Source: Rubrobacteraceae bacterium
Lineage (GTDB): Bacteria > Actinomycetota > Rubrobacteria > Rubrobacterales > Rubrobacteraceae
Assembly: GCA_029240775.1 (NCBI GenBank)
Contig: JARDZQ010000138.1
Location: forward strand, 1-7,273
Length of the DNA: 7,273 nt
Reading direction: 5' to 3'
The notes under the pieces are model-generated. The model saw nothing but the letters and a program-made list of their open reading frames with translations, did not search any database and was not told the DNA's origin. The translations under genes were made by a program, and so were the position numbers. Of this stretch, positions 1-6,321 are shown in pieces; position 1 is the stretch's first letter, and the number at the start of each line of letters is the position of its first letter.

Positions 1-41
1 ATTGCCCCGAGCCTTCTCCTCCGGTACACAGCGGATCTTCT

Positions 42-79
42 CACCCGGGAAAGATAACCGAGGTCCCTCCCTTTCCCAA
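42..79 (-). promoter_or_regulatory. Possible divergent promoter and leaderless start on the minus strand
   Basis: On the minus strand, TTGGGA (79 to 74) is followed after exactly 17 bases by TATCTT (56 to 51), a fair housekeeping-type promoter. Six bases further on is a GTG (44 to 42) that opens a frame running off the window edge, starting M-R-R-S-A-V-Y. A purine-rich GGAGGAG (22 to 16) could instead serve a start just beyond the window. Too little of any gene is visible to identify it. A competing reading is that the + strand frame ending in TAA at 55-57 is the tail of an upstream gene. I infer a divergent gene only weakly. Confidence 0.25.
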
Positions 80-100
80 CGCCGCGTTTTCGCGATTTTT

Positions 101-110
101 CGGAAACTTT
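101..110 (+). promoter_or_regulatory. CGGAAACTTT element upstream of the metallopeptidase gene
   Basis: This 10-base string is identical to 5166-5175, in front of the ECF sigma gene, where it forms the -35 part of an ECF-like promoter. Here no CGT-type -10 lies at the usual 16-17 base spacing; the nearest suitable CGT (130-132) is 22 bases away. It may therefore be an operator-like or chance match rather than a promoter. It lies about 70 bases before the peptidase start. Confidence 0.25.
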
Positions 111-138
111 CGACCCGTCCAGATGTGTACGTCTGTAG

Positions 139-174
139 TAGAATAATGGCCAGTAGATTGGTCTCGTTAGGAGG
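139..174 (+). promoter_or_regulatory. Promoter -10 and ribosome binding site for the metallopeptidase gene
   Basis: TAGAAT at 139-144 is a plausible -10 hexamer, although no convincing -35 is visible 16-18 bases upstream. Transcription would begin near 151, giving a leader of about 28 bases. AGGAGG at 169-174 is a strong Shine-Dalgarno sequence 5 bases before the GTG at 180, which fixes that start. Unlike three other genes in the window, this one clearly has a leader. Confidence 0.5.
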
Positions 175-179
175 ACTAA

Positions 180-866
180 GTGGGATTCGGCGGTTATCTG
201 TTAGTGATGATCGTGGGTGCCCTCATCTCGGGGGCCGCCGCGCTCTGGGTGCGGAGCGCTTACTCGAAGTATTCGAAGCAGCCTTCAGCCAGCGGCCTGA
301 CCGGGGCGCAGACGGCGCGTATGATCCTGGACCGCAACGGTCTCTCCAACGTGAGGGTAGAGCCGGTGGCGGGCACACTCACCGACCACTACGACCCCAG
401 GAGCAAGGTGGTCAGGCTCTCGGAGGGCAACTTCCGGAACAACTCCATCGCGGGTGTCAGCGTCGCGGCCCACGAGGTCGGGCACGCCATCCAGGACGCT
501 AGCGGGTACTTACCCATGAAGCTCAGGGCCGGCCTCTTCCCGATCGTTAGCTTCGCGGGGCAGCTGTGGTTCCCGCTGTTCTTCCTGGCCATCATCATGG
601 GCGTGGGGACGGCGACGGGCCAGCTCTTTATCCAGCTCGCCGTGATCGCGTTCGCCGGGATATTGCTCTTCCACGTGGTGACGTTGCCGGTGGAGATCAA
701 CGCCTCCACCCGCGCCTACGGGCTGCTGACGCGCTACGGGATCCTCTCGCGCGGGGAGGCTGACGGGACCAAGCGGGTCCTCTCGGCTGCTGCCTTCACG
801 TACATCGCGGCGGCGCTCACCTCGCTGCTGACGCTGCTGTACCTGCTCGCGCTGAGTCGCGACTAG
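180..866 (+). CDS. YugP-family membrane zinc metallopeptidase (Zn_peptidase_2 type)
   Basis: The 228-residue product matches the length and layout of Bacillus YugP-like neutral zinc peptidases. An N-terminal membrane helix (about residues 5-24) is followed by a soluble stretch holding the family signatures GTLTDHYDPR (65-74) and VVRLSE (77-82). Next comes the zinc motif HEVGH at 98-102 (zinc-binding His98 and His102, catalytic Glu99). Further hydrophobic segments lie near 120-143, 148-169 and 203-224. LPVEINAS (169-176) carries the likely third zinc ligand, Glu172, as in other members. The product should be an integral membrane protease; its substrates are not known from sequence. The GTG start is chosen because AGGAGG lies 5 bases upstream. 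The gene stands alone, with its own promoter region and a strong terminator. The family assignment is firm; the physiological role is open. Confidence 0.93.
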   Translation: MGFGGYLLVMIVGALISGAAALWVRSAYSKYSKQPSASGLTGAQTARMILDRNGLSNVRVEPVAGTLTDHYDPRSKVVRLSEGNFRNNSIAGVSVAAHEVGHAIQDASGYLPMKLRAGLFPIVSFAGQLWFPLFFLAIIMGVGTATGQLFIQLAVIAFAGILLFHVVTLPVEINASTRAYGLLTRYGILSRGEADGTKRVLSAAAFTYIAAALTSLLTLLYLLALSRD

Positions 867-892
867 CCGCGAAAAACGGACGAAGCGAGAAG

Positions 893-917
893 GGCGGGGC
901 GCATGCCCCGCCTTTTT
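893..917 (+). terminator. Strong rho-independent terminator after the metallopeptidase gene
   Basis: GGCGGGGC (893-900) and GCCCCGCC (905-912) form a perfect 8-base-pair G/C stem around the loop GCAT, followed directly by TTTTT (913-917). A/G bases before the stem can also pair with the T run and lengthen it. It starts 27 bases after the stop codon and should separate the peptidase transcript from the genes downstream. Confidence 0.9.
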
Positions 918-961
918 CGTGGGAGCGAACCGCCGCCGGAGCGCCACGGGTTTGTAGGTTG

Positions 962-967
962 TAGAAT
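962..967 (+). promoter_or_regulatory. TAGAAT -10 element just before the 977 start (possibly leaderless)
   Basis: TAGAAT ends 9 bases before the GTG at 977, so transcription would begin at or within a few bases of the start codon. No Shine-Dalgarno sequence precedes that GTG. No good -35 is seen; AGCGCCA (940-946) also occurs upstream of the similar element at 3393, but this may be chance. Confidence 0.45.
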
Positions 968-976
968 ACGCGCGTC

Positions 977-1597
977 GTGGAACAGGTACGTCGGATAACC
1001 AAGAGACGCCGCAGGCTACGTACGGTGGGGGAGCCGCACCCTTGGGAGCCGCGGCACATGCGACTGGCCGGGACGCGCTATGCCGAGTCGGTCGGGGACC
1101 CGCGCGGGAGACGCAACGTCGCGCTCGGGGTGATACAGCACCTCTGGCGCTCGCCGGTCCCGTTCGTGGGGTTCTATGCGCCGGAGGGAGTTCTGGTCAC
1201 GGAGGGCCGTACCTACGTCCCGGCGCCGCCGCGGCTGGTTGACGACACCGAGTATCTCTTCGGGGTCGAGGCACACAAGAGGGCCTTCGCGAGGGATCTC
1301 CAGGAGGGCATGATCCCTTCGGGGAGGCTCCCCGGATACTTCGAGCTCTCGACCGATGAGGGCTGGCGGATAGGCCTCGACCTCGCGGAGCGGCGCCTCG
1401 AGCTCGACGACGGTTGGGGGATGGCCTCCGAAGCTTCGGTGGCCGGAGACCTGGCCCCCTTCGCCTGGGCCTACCGCAACAGCAGTTTCTGCGTGGTTAC
1501 CCTCTACGACAAAGACATAAGCGCGCTGCGCGACGATCTCCTCTTCGTGGCCAAGCGCGAGGGTGTAGAGCTTCGCTGGCGCCGGTCGGCCGCCTGA
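977..1597 (+). CDS. Uncharacterised soluble protein, 206 residues
   Basis: I do not recognise a family. The frame is open for 206 codons with normal high-GC codon use and lies directly upstream of a regulator gene. The N-terminus is strikingly basic (residues 5-15, with RRRR at 10-13) and may be disordered or bind nucleic acid. From about residue 45 the protein looks like a compact alpha/beta domain rich in aromatic residues, with no membrane segment, signal peptide or cysteine cluster (one Cys, 172). Notable stretches are PVPFVGFYAPEG (60-71), DEGWRIGLDLAERRLELDDG (127-146) and an acidic-basic tail. The GTG at 977 is preferred because of the TAGAAT 9 bases upstream. ATG at 1058, with GGGAG 9 bases before it, is the main alternative and would remove the basic tail. 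It ends 48 bases before the Crp/Fnr gene with no terminator between, so cotranscription is likely. Confidence 0.7.
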   Translation: MEQVRRITKRRRRLRTVGEPHPWEPRHMRLAGTRYAESVGDPRGRRNVALGVIQHLWRSPVPFVGFYAPEGVLVTEGRTYVPAPPRLVDDTEYLFGVEAHKRAFARDLQEGMIPSGRLPGYFELSTDEGWRIGLDLAERRLELDDGWGMASEASVAGDLAPFAWAYRNSSFCVVTLYDKDISALRDDLLFVAKREGVELRWRRSAA

Positions 1598-1645
1598 GGG
1601 CACGAGCCGAGAGCACACGAAAGCACGTAACGGAGGGTAAGGACG

Positions 1646-2323
1646 GTGTTCGGCCTCGACGACTTCGAGAGCGCCGGCCTCAGGGCGGTCGAGCGCCGTT
1701 TCGCGCCAAAGGACGCGATCTTCACCCCCGGCGACCCTGACGACCAGCTCTACTTCCTCCTCTCTGGTACGGTGCGCCTGTACAAGATCTACGGCGACTA
1801 CAAGGAGGCGACCACGGCTCTCCTTAGGGATGGTGGCGTCTTCGGCAAGCTGAACCTAGTCGAGGGACGCTGGCAGGACGTCTTCGCCGAAGCGGTGACC
1901 GAAGCAAGGGTTGCGAGCATCCAGAAGGCCGCCCTGGAGCGCGTCATAAAGCGCGACCCCGAGTTCGCCCTCAAGCTCTTCTCCTCGCTCTCCGAGCGCC
2001 TCAGGCAATCGGACGAGGTCATAGAGAGCCTATTGCACAGGGAGGTCTCGACCCGCCTGGCGACGCTCCTCTTGAACCTCGGCGAGCGCTTCGGCGAGGA
2101 CGGACAGGCGGGCGTGCTCATAGGCGTGCGCCTCACGCACCAGGAGCTGGCGAACATGATCGCCTCTACCCGTGAGGCTGTCTCGAAGGTGATGAGCGAG
2201 CTCCAGCGCGACGGCGTCATCGAGAGCCGCAGCCGCCGTGTCGCGATCCTCGACCGCGATGCCCTCGCCAAGCGCGCATCCGGTCCCTCCGGCCTCTCCG
2301 TGGACGGCCAGGTGCGGCTCTAG
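1646..2323 (+). CDS. Crp/Fnr-family transcriptional regulator, NtcA-like
   Basis: The 225-residue protein has the full Crp/Fnr layout: an N-terminal cyclic-nucleotide-type beta-roll (about 5-105, including the LLSGTVRLYK strand pair at 38-47), a long dimerisation helix (107-134) and a C-terminal winged helix-turn-helix (LTHQELANMIASTREAV, 163-179). The effector pocket lacks the Crp cAMP signature: the GEL glutamate is Lys68 (FGKL) and the Arg-Ser pair is absent, so cAMP binding is unlikely. The region from FAEAV through the dimer helix to STREAVSKVMSEL resembles cyanobacterial NtcA, but the effector cannot be read from sequence. No cysteine cluster for an FNR-type iron-sulfur centre is present. 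Recognition-helix residues Arg176, Glu177 and Lys181 align with Crp Arg180, Glu181 and Arg185. The GTG start has GGAGG 9 bases upstream (1632-1636). It is probably cotranscribed with the 206-residue protein; its targets are unknown. Confidence 0.92.
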   Translation: MFGLDDFESAGLRAVERRFAPKDAIFTPGDPDDQLYFLLSGTVRLYKIYGDYKEATTALLRDGGVFGKLNLVEGRWQDVFAEAVTEARVASIQKAALERVIKRDPEFALKLFSSLSERLRQSDEVIESLLHREVSTRLATLLLNLGERFGEDGQAGVLIGVRLTHQELANMIASTREAVSKVMSELQRDGVIESRSRRVAILDRDALAKRASGPSGLSVDGQVRL

Positions 2324-2347
2324 GGGCTCGCCTCACGCGACAATCAA

Positions 2348-2372
2348 GGCCCGAACGTACGGGCCTGGTTTT
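2348..2372 (+). terminator. Palindromic hairpin after the Crp/Fnr gene, probable weak terminator
   Basis: GGCCCG (2348-2353) and CGGGCC (2360-2365) form a perfect 6-base-pair stem around AACGTA, extended by an A-T pair. TTTT follows after two G bases (2369-2372). The short, slightly displaced T run makes it a moderate terminator. The centre reads ACGTAC, so the 18-base palindrome could also be an operator for the downstream acetyltransferase gene. Confidence 0.5.
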
Positions 2373-2381
2373 GAGCGTAGA

Positions 2382-2387
2382 GGGAGG
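2382..2387 (+). promoter_or_regulatory. Ribosome binding site that selects ATG 2396 over TTG 2390
   Basis: GGGAGG lies 8 bases before the ATG at 2396 but only 2 bases before the in-frame TTG at 2390. The ATG is therefore the credible start of the acetyltransferase. Confidence 0.75.
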
Positions 2388-2395
2388 TATTGCGG

Positions 2396-3370
2396 ATGAC
2401 GTACGACCAAGGAGCTGAGCACGAGTTGCCCGAGGGCTACGCCATCCGCGCCCCCGCGGCGGGCGACTTCCGAGCCGTTGCCGGCCTTGTCCTGGCGAGC
2501 GACCTCTCTAGTTTCGGAGAGCCGGACTACACGGAGCAGGAGCTGTTCGCAGACTGGCAGGATCTCGACCTAAAAGCAGATGCCTGGGTCGTGGTTGCGC
2601 CGGAACGGGAGCTCACCGGCTACGCGGCCGTCGAGCACCGCGGGGACGGGACCATCTACGCCGAGGGTTACGTGCACCCGTCGTACGTCGGCCTCGGTGT
2701 CGGGGGCACACTGATCCGGCTCACCGAAGCCCGCGCGCGGGAGCTCACCGACCGGGTGCCGCCGGGATCTTGCGTCATCCTCGATAACACCATCAATGGG
2801 CGGGACGAAGCGGCCCGGCGGCTCGTGGAACGGGCGGGGTACGCCGCAGTCCGGCACTTCTGGCGCATGGCGATAGAGCTGGGAGAGGAACCGCAGGAGC
2901 CGGGGCTGCCCGAGGGGGTCTCCATTCGCTCTTGCGTGTCCGGGGAGGACGAACGCGCCATCTACGAGGCTCTCGACGAGGCGCTTCAGGATCACTGGGA
3001 GTACGCGCCTACGACGTTTGAGCGCTGGGAGAGGCGCAAGAAGCGGATGGGGTTCGATCCCGGGCTGTGGCTGCTGGCCGTGGACGGCGGCGAGGTCGCG
3101 GGGGCGGCGGTCTGTGAGGACCGCGCCGAGGCCGGGTGGGTGAGCGAGCTGGCCGTGAGGCGCCCCTGGCGCCGCCGGGGGATCGGGATGGCTCTGCTGC
3201 GCCGTGCCTGCGCCGAGTTCCACCGCCGCGGCAGAGGCAAGGTGGCCCTCGGGGTAGACTCGGAGAGCCTCACCGGCGCGACCCGGCTCTACGAGCGGGC
3301 CGGCATGCGAGTCGAACGACTCTACTCCGTGTACCGCAAGGAGCTGCGCCCCGGCGAATGTCCCACCTAG
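2396..3370 (+). CDS. Tandem-GNAT N-acetyltransferase
   Basis: The 324-residue protein contains two GNAT folds in a row. Each half opens with a similar string (LPEGYAIRA at 11-19, LPEGVSIRS at 171-179), carries an acetyl-CoA motif A (VGLGVGG at 98-104; RRRGIG at 259-264) and closes with a related segment (RRLVERAGY at 141-149; TRLYERAGM at 296-304). This points to an internal duplication. The C-terminal motif A is closer to the canonical Q/R-x-x-G-x-G/A form, so that half is probably the active one, although the N-terminal motif is not obviously dead. Double-GNAT proteins of this size include mycothiol synthase (MshD) and aminoglycoside or small-amine acetyltransferases; I see nothing that fixes the substrate. 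No signal peptide or membrane helix is present, so it should be cytoplasmic. It starts 72 bases after the Crp/Fnr gene, beyond a hairpin. Confidence 0.88.
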   Translation: MTYDQGAEHELPEGYAIRAPAAGDFRAVAGLVLASDLSSFGEPDYTEQELFADWQDLDLKADAWVVVAPERELTGYAAVEHRGDGTIYAEGYVHPSYVGLGVGGTLIRLTEARARELTDRVPPGSCVILDNTINGRDEAARRLVERAGYAAVRHFWRMAIELGEEPQEPGLPEGVSIRSCVSGEDERAIYEALDEALQDHWEYAPTTFERWERRKKRMGFDPGLWLLAVDGGEVAGAAVCEDRAEAGWVSELAVRRPWRRRGIGMALLRRACAEFHRRGRGKVALGVDSESLTGATRLYERAGMRVERLYSVYRKELRPGECPT

Positions 3371-3392
3371 CGCCATCCACCCCTACCGGGTC

Positions 3393-3398
3393 TAGAAT
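3393..3398 (+). promoter_or_regulatory. TAGAAT -10 element 6 bases before the glycosyltransferase start
   Basis: TAGAAT lies in the 34-base gap between the acetyltransferase stop and the GTG at 3405, leaving a 6-base spacer. This is the expected geometry for a leaderless mRNA that begins on its start codon. No Shine-Dalgarno sequence lies upstream of the GTG. The -35 region is weak. Confidence 0.5.
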
Positions 3399-3404
3399 GG
3401 GCCC

Positions 3405-5144
3405 GTGAAAAAGGAGGCAGACGACGCGAGAATCGGCGGCGCCGAGCACCGCCTCTTTCTCGGCTACCTCGCGGTGCTCTTGCTCGCCGGGTTGCTGACC
3501 ATGCACCAGATAGGCATAACCTGGGACGAGCCCAACTACTTCACCTCTTCCTACTCGTACCTCTCCTGGTTCGGGCACATCGTGACTGAACCCTCCGAGT
3601 GGTGGTCCTCCATAGACCGCTACTGGGAGCAAAGCCACGAGGCGCCGCCTTTCTTCAAGCTGTGGGGCGGGCTCTTCGCTGGCGTCGCCGCGCTCCTCTT
3701 TGGGACGGACGACCTCGGGACTCTAGGCCACGCCTACCGGATGGGCTCCTACGCCCTGTTCCTACTCTCCACCTACGTCGCGTTCCGCTTCGTTCGCGGG
3801 AGCTTCGGTAAGGTGGCTGCCTGGGGAACCGCCCTGAGCTTGCCGCTCATCCCGGTGCTCTTCGGCTTCGCCCGCCTCGGGCAGCTCGATGGAGCGGTCG
3901 CCTCGATGTACCTGCTCGCGGCGGTAGCGCTCTACCGGATGCTCGTCCCCGGTGGCCGAGGACCGACGCTCCTGGCCGGCGTGGCGCTCGGGCTGGCCTT
4001 CGCGACGAAGCTCAACGTCTTCACGCTGCTGCCCGCGGCGCTGCTCTGGTGGGCCGTCTACAGCCGGGACCGGAGGACCCTCGCGCGCGTGGCGGCGTGC
4101 TCTCTCGTCGGGGCCGTGATCTTCTTCGCCCTCTGGCCGTGGCTCTGGCGGGAGCCGGTGGGGAGGACGTGGGAGTTCCTGACGTGGACGGCCGGCTTGC
4201 AGGACGAGCGGTTTACGTACTACCTCGGGCAGTGGTGGGCCGGGGCGCCCTTCCACTACCCGCTCGCCACCCTCATCGTGCTGGTGCCCCTCGCGGTCGC
4301 GGTCGCGGGGGTTCTCGGGCTCGTCCGGCTCTTCGCGGAGGCACGAAACCCGGCGGCGGGGTGGGTCCTGCTCAACCTCATCCTCGTCGTCGGGGTGGCA
4401 GGCTCGGGGCTCGTCCCGATCTACGGCGGTCCCCGGCAGTTTCTGGCCGCCTTCCCGCTGTGGGCGATCTGCGCCGGCGTCGGCGTCGGCTGGCTTGCTA
4501 GCAGGCTCCGCGTGCGGCCGGCGGTCATGCTCGCGGCCTACGCTGCGCTCTCGCTGCCCGGCATCCTGTGGACCGGGACGGCGAACTCGCTCGAGTACTA
4601 CGGCGAGGCGGCCGGCCTGGTGCCCGGCGCCCGCTCCTTGGGCTTCGAGACTACCTACCTCGCCGACACCTACAGGCCGGCCGTCGGGTGGTTGAGCGAG
4701 GTCGCGCCCGAAGGAGCTACGGTCTATGCGCAGGCGGGCACCCACCCGGTGCTCGAGAGCTACCGCCGTATCGGGGAGCTCAGGGATGACTTGCGCCCGG
4801 CATACCTCGCGCCTATAGCGCCCAAGGGACCTCTCATGGATGAGGAGCCGCGCGAGGACTCCTACCTCCTCTTCCTGCCGCGGCAGTCCATCTACACCGA
4901 CCAGATGCTGGCGCTCGAGCAGAAGCGGCCACTCTACGAGTACGAGAAAGGCGGGGTGTCCCTGATCCGGGTCTACTCCGGCGAGGCCGTCGGTGAGACA
5001 CTGGGCATACAGGGCGCACCGGAGCCCCGCGACGTCGGCCCGGCGAACGCCCTCGTAGTCTTGGGCGGTGTACTCGCGGTGCTTTATGCTCTCCTGCGGC
5101 GGCAGCGGGTCGTGGACGACGGGCGCGCCGATCAGGCAGGCTAG
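3405..5144 (+). CDS. Polytopic GT39/PMT-like membrane glycosyltransferase
   Basis: The 579-residue protein has about a dozen predicted membrane helices, beginning near 17-35 and continuing to about 390. A large soluble domain (about 391-543) and one last helix (about 547-565) before a short charged tail follow. It has GT-C hallmarks of the PMT/ArnT (GT39) group. ITWDEP (38-43) in the first outer loop carries the Asp41-Glu42 pair expected to hold the catalytic Asp. HEAPPFFK (78-85) resembles the HPP motif of that loop, and RLGQLDG (157-163) holds a second conserved-type Asp. GGPRQFLAAFP (341-351) resembles the late Arg-containing motif. Such enzymes use polyprenyl-phosphate sugars and glycosylate proteins or lipids on the outer face of the membrane; the acceptor cannot be read here. 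The GTG start is supported by the TAGAAT 6 bases upstream and the charged N-terminus. An AAGGAGG at 3411-3417 lies inside the coding sequence with no start codon after it. Confidence 0.85.
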   Translation: MKKEADDARIGGAEHRLFLGYLAVLLLAGLLTMHQIGITWDEPNYFTSSYSYLSWFGHIVTEPSEWWSSIDRYWEQSHEAPPFFKLWGGLFAGVAALLFGTDDLGTLGHAYRMGSYALFLLSTYVAFRFVRGSFGKVAAWGTALSLPLIPVLFGFARLGQLDGAVASMYLLAAVALYRMLVPGGRGPTLLAGVALGLAFATKLNVFTLLPAALLWWAVYSRDRRTLARVAACSLVGAVIFFALWPWLWREPVGRTWEFLTWTAGLQDERFTYYLGQWWAGAPFHYPLATLIVLVPLAVAVAGVLGLVRLFAEARNPAAGWVLLNLILVVGVAGSGLVPIYGGPRQFLAAFPLWAICAGVGVGWLASRLRVRPAVMLAAYAALSLPGILWTGTANSLEYYGEAAGLVPGARSLGFETTYLADTYRPAVGWLSEVAPEGATVYAQAGTHPVLESYRRIGELRDDLRPAYLAPIAPKGPLMDEEPREDSYLLFLPRQSIYTDQMLALEQKRPLYEYEKGGVSLIRVYSGEAVGETLGIQGAPEPRDVGPANALVVLGGVLAVLYALLRRQRVVDDGRADQAG

Positions 5145-5153
5145 GTTATCGGG

Positions 5154-5197
5154 GCTTCCGCTCTCCGGAAACTTTTCGGGGGCGAGGAGCGTATACT
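5154..5197 (+). promoter_or_regulatory. ECF-like promoter of the sigma operon, overlapping a small hairpin
   Basis: GGAAAC (5167-5172) is followed after 17 bases by CGTATA (5190-5195). This matches the general ECF promoter plan of GAAAC or GGAAC, a 16-17 base gap and CGT, as known for Bacillus SigW-type promoters. It suggests that the sigma factor activates its own operon. The overlapping TATACT (5192-5197) could alternatively be a housekeeping -10. TTCCG (5156-5160) can pair with CGGAA (5166-5170), followed by TTTT (5173-5176), so the same bases may form a weak terminator for the glycosyltransferase transcript. The start codon follows only 9 bases after TATACT, so the leader is very short or absent. 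Confidence 0.5.
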
Positions 5198-5206
5198 CGT
5201 TATGGT

Positions 5207-5814
<608 letters not shown>

Positions 5815-5818
<4 letters not shown>

Positions 5819-6321
5819 ACGTCCCGCGCCGCTGCGACCCGGAGACCGTCTTCGAGCTCGCCGACGGCGCTCTGAGCGAAGAGCGGGCGCGCGAGGCCCG
5901 CTTGCACCTAGACGAGTGTCCGCCGTGTCGCGGGCTCTACGAGAAAGAGCTGGAGATCAATGCTCTCCTGCGCTCGACCGAGCTTGCGGACCCACGGTCG
6001 CGGTCTGTCTGTCCGATGGTCGCGATGGCGTTGCCTACCCGGCCGTTAAAGGCCCGCCTTCTGTGGGCGTCTACGGCCCTGATCCTGCTGCTCGCCGCGT
6101 CGCTCGCCCTGAGCCTCGACGGTACCAACCCCCTGGTCTTGGCTGTGAACACGCTGGGCGTCTTCTGGGGCGTGGTCTCGGGGTTCGCCGACGTGGCCCG
6201 GACCACCGTGGTCGCCGCGGGCCCGATACTCTTCGCAGCCCTAGCCATAGGCGCGCTGCTCGACCTCTGCCTGGTAGCGGCGTTCCTCTGGACTACCAGG
6301 CGCCGCTCTCGCGAGGCATGA
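5815..6321 (+). CDS. Zinc-finger membrane anti-sigma factor (zf-HC2 / ZAS type)
   Basis: The 168-residue protein starts within the sigma stop codon (ATGA, 5815-5818), with GGGAG (5805-5809) as binding site 5 bases upstream. The N-terminal cytoplasmic domain carries the Hx3Cx2C zinc anti-sigma motif: His31, Cys35 and Cys38 in LHLDECPPC, within two helices. An acidic helix EKELEINALLRS (43-54) follows and probably packs against the sigma factor. Two clear membrane segments (about 81-100 and 134-160), with a moderately hydrophobic stretch 105-125 between them, place it in the membrane; a basic tail follows (162-166). Only a small loop is exposed outside, so it lacks a large periplasmic sensor domain. 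The adjacent solenoid protein could fill that role (inference). It should hold the sigma factor inactive at the membrane until it is cleaved or changes shape. Confidence 0.9.

Noticed and set aside
1..57. Possible tail of an upstream + strand gene ending in TAA at 55-57, with a CGCG-TTTT-CGCG hairpin and T run at 83-100 as its terminator
   Set aside because: Only 18 codons are visible, without recognisable features, and the 4-base-pair stem is too weak to call a terminator. It competes with the divergent-gene reading, and neither can be settled here.
2..502. + strand frame of 166 codons overlapping the start of the peptidase gene
   Set aside because: It runs through the promoter and ribosome binding site of the peptidase gene in another frame, and its protein is Arg/Gly-rich and featureless.
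954..970. Possible NtcA-type site (GTA-N8-TAC) upstream of the 977 gene
   Set aside because: GTA and TAC triplets are present but not at the required 8-base spacing.
2570..3376. Minus-strand open frame opposite the acetyltransferase gene
   Set aside because: It is antisense to a well-supported GNAT gene, with low-complexity composition and no family motif.
4049..4501. Alternative-frame + strand open frame inside the glycosyltransferase gene
   Set aside because: It is an out-of-frame shadow rich in Arg and Gly, with no independent start signal.
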